Assembly (NCBI GenBank): GCA_009772935.1
Contig: WOUR01000050.1
Coordinates: forward strand, 1-35,820
Length of the DNA stretch: 35,820 nucleotides
From: Rhodospirillaceae bacterium
GTDB lineage: Bacteria > Pseudomonadota > Alphaproteobacteria > Reyranellales > Reyranellaceae
Reading direction: 5' to 3'
Numbering within the stretch: position 1 is the stretch's first letter; every line of letters begins with the position of its first letter. This document shows positions 15,584 through 23,592 of the stretch, piece after piece. The position numbers were made by a program, and so were the translations under genes. The notes under the pieces were generated by a model. It was not told the DNA's origin and searched no databases. It was given only the letters and a program-made list of their open reading frames with translations.

Positions 15584-16399
15584 CTATTTGCGCAGCTGCC
15601 TGGCGATCGCCTCCGGTGTCGGCAGCGCCGGGTTGAAGGCGAACGGCACCGGCCATTGCAAGACATCGTCGACGATGCAGCCCGGCTCGCGCGCCTCGAC
15701 GGCGAGCGCAAGCACCGCACGCAGGATGCGGCGCTGCGTGGCGACATCGCCGGCGCCGCCGAAATTGTTGCCCATTGGCGCATTGATGAAATAGCTACGC
15801 GGAGGGCGCACCAGTGCGGTGATGTCACGCCCCGTGGACACGCACACCGTCGGAATACCGGCTTCCTCCACCGCGCGACAGACCAGACCCACGGTCTGGT
15901 GGTCGAGCGGTCAAGCTGGAATGGCGACGAACAGGTCGACCCTGTCCCGTTTCAGTTCCCGAGCCAGTGCCGGAGCCTTTTCCTGGAGCACCGCCTGGCG
16001 CTTGTAGATGCGCCCCATGAAGCCGCTCCACAGCCGCGGCGCGACCGCGCCGATCTCGCCATCCCCGGCCATCTCGCGCAACCGATCGATCGGGAAAATG
16101 CAGTTCAGATCGTGGTCTGCGTCGCTATGGTCGTAGTAGCTGTCGTGGATCTGGAAATCGTCAGACGGGGCATCGGCCTCGACCGTGTCCAGGCGCAAGT
16201 CGTTGCGGGCCTCGGGGTCGAAGGGTGGCATGGCGCAGCGCGACACACCGCCGCTGGTCAGCATGCTGATCGTGCACTGCGCCAGCGGCTTCCTCAACGG
16301 CGTGAACGGCGCGTCGTCGTAGCGGCTCCAATCGTAGGCCGGGAAACCCATGGCACCATACTTGGCGATCAGGGCATCGACGTAACGGATGGGCTGCAT
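15584..16399 (-). CDS. Predicted selenoprotein, GrdB/PrdB-like, motif U163-P-L-D166
   Basis: From the ATG at 16399 (AGAGG upstream) the frame passes one TGA at 15911-15913 and ends at 15584, 271 residues in all. It is a paralogue of the next gene: APFTPLRKPLAQCTISMLTS and FPIDRLREMAG align with it. After the TGA come PLDHQTVGLV, GIPTVCVSTGRDIT and YFINAPMGNNFGGAGD. The TGA falls at the same aligned position as in the paralogue. The resolving cysteine of UxxC is replaced by aspartate (UPLD), so this chain would need another thiol, perhaps C174 in GLVCR or its partner protein. It ends 31 bases before the second gene, which suggests co-expression and possibly a heteromer. Confidence 0.83.
15882..15900 (-). 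promoter_or_regulatory. SECIS hairpin of the upstream GrdB-like gene
   Basis: On the minus strand ACCAGAC-CGTGG-GTCTGGT forms a perfect 7-bp stem at bases 14-32 from the U of UGA, with G22-U23 in the loop. It differs from the paralogue's hairpin only at the last loop base. The stem bases also encode the conserved HQTVxLV, so protein conservation explains part of the similarity. Confidence 0.77.
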
Positions 16400-16577
16400 A
16401 CCGGTTTGCCTCTCGTCTTCATGCAAATGCGTAACACCGATGCGAAAAGGCAACAAGCCGCGGGTGGGGGACGAGTCGTATTTCACGCATGGACGACCAA
16501 CGCGCCACCTTCCCGCGAGTCGGCCCCGGTGGCGCCATGCCGGCTTCGTGCCGCTGATCGAAAGGGGAGACAAGCCG

Positions 16578-17294
16578 TCACTCCTTGCGGGACCGGATGG
16601 CCACGAACGCGGCCCCCAGGGTCGTCCGTTCGCCAAGAACAGCATCCCATGGCGCAAGCAGCCTCGCGAGCGGCAGCCAGGGTGGGAAGAAAATCGCGCC
16701 GGATACGTGCTCGACGCGAAGCCGGGACGATCGCATGAGTCTGCGCAGCTGGGTCGCCGTTCTGAACGTCGCGGCACGCCACATCTTCGCTCCCAGCCAC
16801 CCGCGCACCCGTCGCCGAGCGGCCCAGAAGCTCCACTTCCCCAGGTCGCCAATGACGAGGCGCCCGCCGGGTCTCAGCACACGTGCCATTTCCCGGACGG
16901 CTTCGCCGGCGTCGGGAACAAAGGCGAGGACGGTTACGGCTGTCACCAGATCGAAGCTATGGTCCGCGAAGGGCAAATGCATGGCTTCGGCGACCGTGTA
17001 GTGAATTGCCTGTCCCTCCTGCGTCGTCCGGCCGACGGCGTGGGAGATCATGCGCGGATCGATATCGCAACCCACGACGGATGCCGCGCCGCCGCGCGCG
17101 AATGCCAGCGCCAGGGTTCCGTCACCGCACCCGATGTCCAGGACATTGCAGCCCCGCAGTTCACCGACCAGGCGGAGCAGAAGTCGCCGTTCGAGATCCT
17201 CGGTGATCTCTCCAAGCGAAGATTCCCGCCAAGCGGCATAGATCCCCGGGCCGAACTGGCCGGCAGAACCGGCAGGCTGCTGGTGGCTATCCAT
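16578..17294 (-). CDS. SAM-dependent class I methyltransferase
   Basis: This 238-residue protein has the Rossmann-type methyltransferase fold. Motif I is VLDIGCGDG (about 51-59), an acidic residue ending strand 2 is in VVGCDIDP, and motif post-II includes AEAMHLPFAD. VLRPGGRLVIGD is the usual motif after the catalytic strand. The C-terminus has a hydrophobic stretch (IFFPPWLPLARLL) that could lie against the membrane. The acceptor is unknown. It ends 178 bases before the GrdB-like pair on the same strand and follows the YkoF-like gene by 18 bases. Methylation of a selenium or sulfur compound is possible but nothing in the sequence shows it. Confidence 0.83.
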   Translation of the reverse strand: MDSHQQPAGSAGQFGPGIYAAWRESSLGEITEDLERRLLLRLVGELRGCNVLDIGCGDGTLALAFARGGAASVVGCDIDPRMISHAVGRTTQEGQAIHYTVAEAMHLPFADHSFDLVTAVTVLAFVPDAGEAVREMARVLRPGGRLVIGDLGKWSFWAARRRVRGWLGAKMWRAATFRTATQLRRLMRSSRLRVEHVSGAIFFPPWLPLARLLAPWDAVLGERTTLGAAFVAIRSRKE

Positions 17295-17312
17295 GCGGTA
17301 CGCGTCCCGATC

Positions 17313-17561
17313 CTAGCGCGGGACCGGACAGGCGTTGGAAACCGTGAGCGTCATGACCACCTCACCGGTCCGCGCCGCCTTGTCGAAGGCCTCCGCGAGG
17401 GCTGCGAAGACAATACCCGTTTCGCCGGTCACGATCGTGCTCATCGGACCGACCTGGGCCTGAAGACCGTGCGCCTCCAGCGTCCCCCGTACGATTTCGA
17501 TCGCCGGGCCAAGATGCTCCTGGCGCAAGGGATAGACACTGATCTGGGCGCTGGATGTCAT
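17313..17561 (-). CDS. YkoF/MTH1187-type thiamine-binding protein
   Basis: This 82-residue protein begins AQISVYPLRQEHLGPAI and includes the segment GLQAQVGPMSTIVTGE. Those are marks of the thiamine/hydroxymethylpyrimidine-binding superfamily (YkoF, MTH1187, ferredoxin-like fold). GGAGTG precedes the ATG at 17561; a longer frame begins at 17585. No thiamine riboswitch or transport genes are seen nearby, so the ligand is not confirmed. It is next to the methyltransferase, with an 18-base gap. Confidence 0.75.
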   Translation of the reverse strand: MTSSAQISVYPLRQEHLGPAIEIVRGTLEAHGLQAQVGPMSTIVTGETGIVFAALAEAFDKAARTGEVVMTLTVSNACPVPR

Positions 17562-17609
17562 GGTCAGGTCACTCCGGGACCTCAAGGCTGACGCGCCGCA
17601 CGCGGCGCG

Positions 17610-18304
17610 CTACGATAGAAGACGGTGGAAATGTGCCACCGTTCGCTGCCGCGCCTGCACCGCCGCCCCTTCGTTGTACGGCGGGTATCCCTGACGGTTG
17701 AAGCCATGCTCCGTGCCCGGGTAGACGTGGATGCTCACACCGTTCGAGCCGCCCATTCGCTCCTGAATCGCCGCCACGGTCGGCGCCGGCACATGCGGGT
17801 CGTTTTCGGCGAAGTGCATCAGGATCGGGCACTTGAGGCGATCGGCTTCGTCGAGATGTTCGTCAATCTGCACGCCGTAGTAGCTGACCGCGGCTTCGAT
17901 CGGCAGCCGCGTGCTGGCCAGATAGGCGAACTTGCCCCCAGGCAGAACCCCATCACGCCAACCTTGCCGGTACATTCCGGACGCGCGCGAAGCGCGGCGA
18001 TGGCGTCGCCGAGGTCGCGCGTGAACTGGTCCGTATCCAGTCGTGCCCGGAGCGACTGCGCCTTGGCGCGGCCTTCGTCGGTATAGGGCAGGTAGTTCCC
18101 GGCCTCCTGCCGCCAATAGACGTCAGGTGCAAGGGCGACGAACCCCGCCGAGGCGTAGCCGTCTACCACCGCGCGGATATGCGCATTGGTGTTGAACACC
18201 TCGGGCAACACAATCAGGCCCGGCGCCCGAGGGCTTGACGGCAACGACAGATACCCGATGAACTTCCCGCCATCGGCGGCCGCGATCTCTACTTCCTGAC
18301 CCAC
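17610..18304 (-). pseudogene. Dienelactone hydrolase-family protein with a one-base frameshift
   Basis: An alpha/beta hydrolase starts at GTG 18304 with GGGAG upstream. It runs through APGLIVLPEVFNTN and YWRQEAGNYLPYTDEGRAKA to the nucleophile motif VGVMGFCLG. The frame then breaks; the other frame resumes with KFAYLASTRLPIEAAVSYYG and continues through HFAENDPHVP and GTEHGFNRQGYP to 17610. The aspartate and histidine of the triad sit in that second part. The break is in a run of five C on the plus strand (17935-17939), and one more would restore MGFCLGGKFAYL. It is either a real recent pseudogene or a homopolymer sequencing error. Cysteine as nucleophile marks the dienelactone hydrolase type. 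Confidence 0.82.
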
Positions 18305-18477
18305 CGTTCTCTCCCACCGTGACCCTGGTCTTCCGTACGCTGCATACGGGCCGATCCGGCCCAGGATTTCCGGAGCGTATCGCGTGCCGGCCGCTGCTCA
18401 AGGGCGAGCGTCTGGAACAACGGGTGGCTGCACAACTCGCCGATATCGGCAGCCGACCCGGCTTGGGCCGGTCATTC

Positions 18478-18527
18478 TTCAGGCATCCGGCTGTTGCCTG
18501 AATTGCTGACTGCCGAGTAAGGCAGTC
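18478..18527. other. Two tandem hairpins between the DLH gene and the Bug pair
   Basis: TTCAGGCA (18478-18485) pairs with TGCCTGAA (18495-18502) around 9 bases, and GACTGCC (18508-18514) pairs with GGCAGTC (18521-18527) around 6 bases. Both stems are perfect. They lie just past the end of the minus-strand Bug genes and before the next start, so they may end or stabilise that transcript. No T-run follows. Confidence 0.45.
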
Positions 18528-18565
18528 CCTGACCATGCCGATCTCGCAGCTGCCATCCTTGTTGC

Positions 18566-19546
18566 TCAATCCACCTGAGCACCCGCCAACGCAACCAAAG
18601 CACGCCATTTGACGATTTCAGCCTCGATGAAGGCTTTCGTCGAGGCCGGTGTGGAGGCGTCGCTGGCCTCCATGTTGAGCGCCTTCAGTCGCTCCCCGAG
18701 CGTCGGGTCGGCGAGCGCCTTGTTCACGGCTACATTAAGCTTTTCGATGATCTCCTTGGGAGTGCCGGCAGGTGCTGCCACGACATTCCAGGTCCCGCCG
18801 ACAAAGTCCGGCAAGCCGGCCTCGGCCATGGTAGGGATGTCCGGCAGCACCGTGCTGCGCTTGTCGGCCATCAGCCCCAGCGGCACGAGCTGCCACGCCC
18901 TGACATGCTCCATCACCGGACCCAGGGTTCCGAACATAAAAGCATGCCGGCCAGCCAGCAGATCTTGCAACGCCGGGCCAGTGCCGCGATAGGGCACATG
19001 CAGCACATCCACCCCAGTGCGCGTCTTGAAGAGTTCACCGGCGAGGTGGTTGGTCGTGCCGTTGCCCGACGACGGATAACTCCACTTCCCTGGCTCGGCC
19101 TTCAGCTTAGCGATGAGGTCCCGCAACGTGCGCGGCATGCCGGGCGGCACCAACAGTGCCATCGGCGCCAGGCCCACCAAGGCGACCGCCTCGAAGTCCT
19201 TTACCGGGTCATAGGGCAGATTCTTGTAGAGCGAGACGTTGATACCATGCGTCGCCGCGGTGCCAAACAGCAACGTGTAGCCATCGGGCTTCGCTTTGGC
19301 GACGAGATCGGTACCGACATTGCCACCGGCGCCGCCCTTATTATCGATGATTATCTGCTGCCCGAGATCGGCCGCCATACCGACGGCGACTACGCGGGCG
19401 ATAAGGTCGGTCGGTCCGCCCGGTGGGAACGGCACCACGAGCCGCACCGGCTTGTCGGGGTATTTGTCCGGAGTCTCAGCTATCGCACCCGCGCACGACA
19501 ATACCAAGGCAGCGCCGGCAATCAGCGCCCACTTCAGGTTCCGCAT
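18566..19546 (-). CDS. Bug-family (TctC-type) periplasmic binding protein, second copy
   Basis: This 326-residue extracytoplasmic receptor has a signal peptide (about 1-23, ending GAIAE). It has the family's N-terminal signature YPDKPVRLVVPFPPGGPTD and then NKGGAGGNVGTDLVAKAKPDGYTLL. PSSGNGTTNHLAGELFK and HVPYRGTGPALQDLLAGR are also typical. Bug proteins bind carboxylates and other small acids for TctAB-type carriers, but no tctA or tctB is in the window. It starts one base after the stop of the next Bug gene and is closely similar to it, so the pair arose by tandem duplication. Confidence 0.92.
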   Translation of the reverse strand: MRNLKWALIAGAALVLSCAGAIAETPDKYPDKPVRLVVPFPPGGPTDLIARVVAVGMAADLGQQIIIDNKGGAGGNVGTDLVAKAKPDGYTLLFGTAATHGINVSLYKNLPYDPVKDFEAVALVGLAPMALLVPPGMPRTLRDLIAKLKAEPGKWSYPSSGNGTTNHLAGELFKTRTGVDVLHVPYRGTGPALQDLLAGRHAFMFGTLGPVMEHVRAWQLVPLGLMADKRSTVLPDIPTMAEAGLPDFVGGTWNVVAAPAGTPKEIIEKLNVAVNKALADPTLGERLKALNMEASDASTPASTKAFIEAEIVKWRALVALAGAQVD

Positions 19547-19547
19547 G

Positions 19548-20528
19548 TCAGTCGACCTTCGCGCCAGCCAGCTTCACGACCTCGCGCCATTTGATGATTT
19601 CCGCTTCGACGAAAGCATGCGTTGTCGCCGGCGTGGAATCGACCACAGCCTCAATGCCAAGCTGCCGCAGGCGCTCGGCCACCGTGGGGTCCTTGAGCGC
19701 CTTGTTAACCGCAACATTGAGCCGCTCGACGATCTCTTTGGGCGTGCCGGCTGGAGCCGCTACGACGTTCCAGGTGCCACCCACGAAATCGGCAAGGCCC
19801 GCCTCGGCGGTGGTCGGCACGTCCGGCCGCACCTGGCTTCGCTTGTCGGCCATGATCGCCACGGCGTAGAGCTTGCCCGCCTTTATCTGTTCAAGCGACG
19901 TGCCGAAGGAGTCAAACATGAAGGCGACTCGGCCAGCTATGAGGTCCTGCAGCGCCGGCCCGGACCCGCGATACGGTACGTGCACGACATCGACGAGCGC
20001 GCGCGTCTTGAAGAGTTCGCCGGCGAGGTGGTTAGTTGTGCCATTGCCCGAGGAGGCGTAGCTCCATTTGCCTGGTTCGGCTTTGAGCTTGGCGACCAAC
20101 TCCTTCACCGTGTGCGGCTGGTCGGGAGGCACCAGCAACACCATTGGCACGAGACCGGTGAGCGCGACCAACTCGAAGTCCTTTAGCGGATCGTACGGCA
20201 GGGTCTTGTAGAGCGAGATGTTGATGCCGTGGGTCGCCGCCGTGCCGAACAGCAGCGTATAGCCGTCAGACTTCGACCTGGCGACCAGCTCGGTGCCGAC
20301 ATTGCCGCCAGCCCCTCCCTTGTTCTCGATCAGGATCTGCTGCCCGAGCTGTTCGGCCAGCCCGACCGAAAGCACACGGGCGAAGACGTCGGTTGGGCCG
20401 CCCGGCGGGAACGGCACTACGAGCCGCACCGGCTTGTCGGGATACTTGTCCGCCGGCTGAGCCATCGCTCCCGCGCAAGCCAACAGCAGAGCGGCGCCGG
20501 CGACCAGCGCCCGCCTCGTTGCACGCAT
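19548..20528 (-). CDS. Bug-family (TctC-type) periplasmic binding protein, first copy
   Basis: This 326-residue receptor starts at the ATG at 20528 with GGAGGG upstream; an ATG 12 bases earlier lacks a good site. The signal peptide ends GAMAQ. It shares YPDKPVRLVVPFPPGGPTD, GTAATHGINISLYKTLPYDP and FVGGTWNVVAAPAGTPKEI with its tandem partner. The differences gather in the central binding-loop region (such as FMFDSFGTSLEQI against FMFGTLGPVMEHV), so the two may bind different ligands. It follows the dioxygenase gene on the same strand by 64 bases, which suggests that the ligand feeds that enzyme. Confidence 0.92.
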   Translation of the reverse strand: MRATRRALVAGAALLLACAGAMAQPADKYPDKPVRLVVPFPPGGPTDVFARVLSVGLAEQLGQQILIENKGGAGGNVGTELVARSKSDGYTLLFGTAATHGINISLYKTLPYDPLKDFELVALTGLVPMVLLVPPDQPHTVKELVAKLKAEPGKWSYASSGNGTTNHLAGELFKTRALVDVVHVPYRGSGPALQDLIAGRVAFMFDSFGTSLEQIKAGKLYAVAIMADKRSQVRPDVPTTAEAGLADFVGGTWNVVAAPAGTPKEIVERLNVAVNKALKDPTVAERLRQLGIEAVVDSTPATTHAFVEAEIIKWREVVKLAGAKVD

Positions 20529-20592
20529 CGTTCCCTCCATCCTTTTCTTGCTCTTTTTCCAGTCTTGTTCTTTTCCAGGCGATCCCCTGGCG

Positions 20593-21651
20593 TCAGTGCG
20601 TCGTCACCTCGGCCATATCGACGAAGTGGTAGGATGGCGGACGCGGATTGGAGCGCCACTTGTCCATGTCCTCGTAGCGGTCGCGTAGCGCCGCAGGATA
20701 GTCGACGAAGGCCGACGTTCGCAGCCAAAGCCGCAGCAGGTGGCGCTTCTTCGATTCCTCGGCGTGGTCCTCATAGGCAGTTCGCGAATGCAGAACGCTG
20801 TAGTTGTTCACGAACTGCATGTCGCCGCGTTCGAGCTTCATGTCGAGACGGAACGCCGGATCCCTGCAAAGCGTCGCGACCGTATCGAGCGCCTCGATCT
20901 GCAACGGCGTCAGCCGGGATACCTCGTCGAAGCGCTGCGCCGAGTCGATGAAGGTGCGGTTGAAGCGATTGAACATCCGGCCCTTGTGCCAGATGAAGAC
21001 TGGCGTCACGTAGTATGGCTTCTGCCCTGCCGACTCCTCGCCGCGGCGGTCGGCGTAGAAAGGCTGGCCTAGGACCTTGACGAGGTCGGGCCGCGAGCGA
21101 ATGAGCGCGTTGTAGACTGCCACGGAACTTGCGACGGCGGACAGCCCGCCGCTTTTGGCAGTCTCCAGGCAGCATAGCCCGACGATGTCGCAGGAATCGT
21201 TGTGGAACGGCAGGAGCGAGGCCGTCTGGTACCCGCGCGCGTGCATGTCCTTGTACTGGTCGCGGCCCATGTCGCGGACATGGCCGAGCACGTCGCCTTG
21301 GGCGTTCTGCGCCACGGCGCGGCCGAAATGCGCGCCGGTGCCCCAGTAGATCAGGCCCATCTCCTCGACCGTGTAGCGGTCGCGCGGCAGGCCGCGGATC
21401 AGGGTGACGCCGAGGCCGTTTTCGATTTCGGTCTGCAGCAGTCGAAGCGTGCGTGCGAAGCGCTTGAGCGGGAAGTCCTCCTTCCCAATGTCGGGGATCT
21501 GCCGACCGGTCGATTGCAAGTGGCGCAACGCAGCATCGATCTCGGCGATCTCCTCGGCGCCCAGCCTGTAGAGCCAGTCCTCGCCACCCTGGATGTCCCG
21601 GCCGAGCCATGCTGCGCGGGTGACGAATTCCTCGAGTTCAAGTTCCTTCAT
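20593..21651 (-). CDS. TauD/TfdA-type Fe(II)/2-oxoglutarate dioxygenase (distant member)
   Basis: This 352-residue enzyme has the metal-binding HxD in PFHNDSCD (H150, D152). A distal histidine is in VNNYSVLHSRTAYED, and the arginine that holds 2-oxoglutarate is in KRHLLRLWLR. LIYWGTGAHFGRAVAQN is typical of a subgroup that hydroxylates small acids. The ATG at 21651 is internal to a longer frame whose beginning overlaps the GntR operator, so I use 21651. The order with the Bug genes downstream and a divergent GntR regulator suggests a small inducible catabolic unit. The substrate is unknown. Confidence 0.87.
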   Translation of the reverse strand: MKELELEEFVTRAAWLGRDIQGGEDWLYRLGAEEIAEIDAALRHLQSTGRQIPDIGKEDFPLKRFARTLRLLQTEIENGLGVTLIRGLPRDRYTVEEMGLIYWGTGAHFGRAVAQNAQGDVLGHVRDMGRDQYKDMHARGYQTASLLPFHNDSCDIVGLCCLETAKSGGLSAVASSVAVYNALIRSRPDLVKVLGQPFYADRRGEESAGQKPYYVTPVFIWHKGRMFNRFNRTFIDSAQRFDEVSRLTPLQIEALDTVATLCRDPAFRLDMKLERGDMQFVNNYSVLHSRTAYEDHAEESKKRHLLRLWLRTSAFVDYPAALRDRYEDMDKWRSNPRPPSYHFVDMAEVTTH

Positions 21652-21667
21652 CGCTTGCTCCCATGCT

Positions 21668-21683
21668 AGAATGTCGACATTCT
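21668..21683. promoter_or_regulatory. Palindromic operator candidate for the GntR regulator
   Basis: AGAATGTCGACATTCT is a perfect 16-base palindrome in the 98-base gap between the dioxygenase (starting at 21651, minus) and the GntR gene (starting at 21750, plus). The position, symmetry and adjacency suggest an autoregulatory site controlling both directions. Confidence 0.65.
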
Positions 21684-21749
21684 GAATTAGTAACATTCCA
21701 GCAAACAGGGGCTGGAAGCAAGGCAGCAATACCGTTAGAGCATCGGTCA

Positions 21750-22418
21750 ATGGCCAGCCCGTCCCCCGCCCTCTACGAGATCTATGCCACCCTGCCCGCC
21801 CAGATCGCGGTACGGATCGGAAATGCCATCGTCGAGGGGGAGTTCGAGCCGGGACAGAAGCTGCGCGAGGTCGACCTCGCCGCTGCCTTCGGCGTCAGCC
21901 GCGCCTCGGTGCGCGAGGCATTGCGCATGGTCGAGCGCGAAGGGTTGGTCACCATACTTCCGCAGCGCGGCGCCCAGGTCACCTCCCTCACGGCGCAGGA
22001 GGTGCAGGACGTCTTCGAGATTCGCGCCAGCCTTATGGGGCTCGCCCATCATCGGCTCGCCGCCGCGGCGTCGGCCGAGGTGCGCAAGCGCCTCTCGGGA
22101 CTGCTCAAGGACCTGCAATCGGCACGCGGCGACGGCGAGGCCTACGCCCGCGCCAGCCTGGCGATCAGCTCGTATTGTGTGCACAACGCCGGCAGCAGCC
22201 GGCTAGCCAACCTCATCCTTTCCTTCGGCCGCCAGACCGCGCGCTACACCAAGCTGAGCCTGTCGACGCCGGAACGCCGCCGCCAGTCGCTGGCCAACTG
22301 GCGCAAGCTGGTCGCCGCCACGATCGATGGCGATGCGGCTACCGCCGAGGGCGTTGCTCGGCAGCTCGTCCTCGACACGCGCGATGCCGCCTTCAGGATG
22401 CTGAGCACCAATCGATAA
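21750..22418 (+). CDS. GntR-family regulator, FCD subfamily
   Basis: This 222-residue protein has an N-terminal winged helix with IVEGEFEPGQKLREVDLAAA and SRASVREALRMVEREGLV, the classical GntR signature (residues 20-75). The C-terminal FCD domain (about 90-215) is all-helical, with VFEIRASLMGLAHHRLAA at its start. It begins at the ATG at 21750 (codons upstream run through the operator). It probably controls the divergent dioxygenase-Bug operon through the palindrome at 21668, responding to a small organic acid. Confidence 0.9.
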   Translation: MASPSPALYEIYATLPAQIAVRIGNAIVEGEFEPGQKLREVDLAAAFGVSRASVREALRMVEREGLVTILPQRGAQVTSLTAQEVQDVFEIRASLMGLAHHRLAAAASAEVRKRLSGLLKDLQSARGDGEAYARASLAISSYCVHNAGSSRLANLILSFGRQTARYTKLSLSTPERRRQSLANWRKLVAATIDGDAATAEGVARQLVLDTRDAAFRMLSTNR

Positions 22419-22530
22419 CCCATTTCAGGCGAGCCGACCAAGGACAAGTCATGCCGCGACACACCCAAGGAGCATTACCGATTTTCGAAAGCTCTTGAAC
22501 TCTGTAGACGCTCATCTCTGGACTAAAAGA

Positions 22531-23592
22531 CTATTCTACGCGTACGATGGCGGCAGGATTGATCTCCAACCAGGCATGGCTGCCGACCTCGAAAATAGAG
22601 GTCGGCGCCGTTGAGACGCGTATCGGCTTGGCGCCGCCCAGCGGCCGCACTTGGTAATCCCAATACTCCCCGAGGTAGGCTCGGCCGGTGATCTCGGCCT
22701 CGACGGCGAGTCCCGGGCCGCCTGGCTTCCGGGTCGTCAGGCCGACGGCCTGGGGCCGCAGGGAATAAAGCAGTTCGCCCGGGCCGTTCGCGCCCTCGAC
22801 CGCCACGGCCGGCGCCGTGAAACCGTCGAAGCGCACGTCGCTGCCGTTCCGCGTTCCCTCGAGGAAGTTGGTGCGGCCGATGAAGCCCGCCACGAAGCGA
22901 CTGCGTGGCCGGCCGTACAGGACATGCGGCGCATCGACCTGCTCGATCCGGCCCTTGTTCATAACCACGATACGGTCGGACGTTACCATGGCCTCGGACT
23001 GGTCGTGCGTGACGTAGACGGTCGTGATCTTGAATTCGTCATGCAGCCGGCGAATCTCAAACCGCATTTCCTCGCGCAGGTTGGCATCGAGGTTGCTGAG
23101 CGGCTCGTCGAGCAGCAACACTTCGGGTTCGACGACGATGGCGCGCGCCAGCGCGACGCGCTGCTGCTGGCCGCCCGACAGCTCCGCCGGATAGCGGCCC
23201 TTGAGGTTCCGCATCTGCACGACATCGAGAATGGCATCGACCCGGCGGTCGATCTCGGCGCGCGACATCTTGCGCACCTGCAGGCCGAACCCGACATTCT
23301 CGCCCACCGTCATGTTCGGCCAGATGGCATAGCTCTGGAAGATCATGGACATACGCCGCCGCTCGGGCGGAACCACGCCGGACGGCGAGGAGATCTGCTG
23401 GCCGTCCATCTCGATCGTGCCGGTACTGGGCGGCGCAAAACCGGCGATCATGCGAAGCGTGGTGGTCTTGCCGCAGCCCGACGGGCCCAGCAACGACACG
23501 AACTCGCCCTTCGCCAACTCGAGGGAAAAATCAGCGACCGCCTTGAACGTGCCGTAGCGTCGCGAGACGTTCTTCAGGACCAGCTTGCTCAT
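22531..23592 (-). CDS. ABC importer ATPase
   Basis: This 353-residue ATPase has Walker A GPSGCGKTT, signature LSGGQQQRVA, Walker B LLLDEPLSNLD and the switch histidine in VTHDQSEAM. A C-terminal TOBE domain (from about residue 245) marks the PotA/FbpC/MalK type. The ATG at 23592 overlaps the permease stop by four bases (ATGA). It powers the permease and binding protein encoded upstream. Confidence 0.94.
   Translation of the reverse strand: MSKLVLKNVSRRYGTFKAVADFSLELAKGEFVSLLGPSGCGKTTTLRMIAGFAPPSTGTIEMDGQQISSPSGVVPPERRRMSMIFQSYAIWPNMTVGENVGFGLQVRKMSRAEIDRRVDAILDVVQMRNLKGRYPAELSGGQQQRVALARAIVVEPEVLLLDEPLSNLDANLREEMRFEIRRLHDEFKITTVYVTHDQSEAMVTSDRIVVMNKGRIEQVDAPHVLYGRPRSRFVAGFIGRTNFLEGTRNGSDVRFDGFTAPAVAVEGANGPGELLYSLRPQAVGLTTRKPGGPGLAVEAEITGRAYLGEYWDYQVRPLGGAKPIRVSTAPTSIFEVGSHAWLEINPAAIVRVE

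Noticed and set aside
14644..15828. Two separate genes, 15031-15828 and 14644-15012, instead of one
   Set aside because: Both parts are in the same frame, separated by one TGA in a conserved Sec motif, and the second has no ribosome-binding site.
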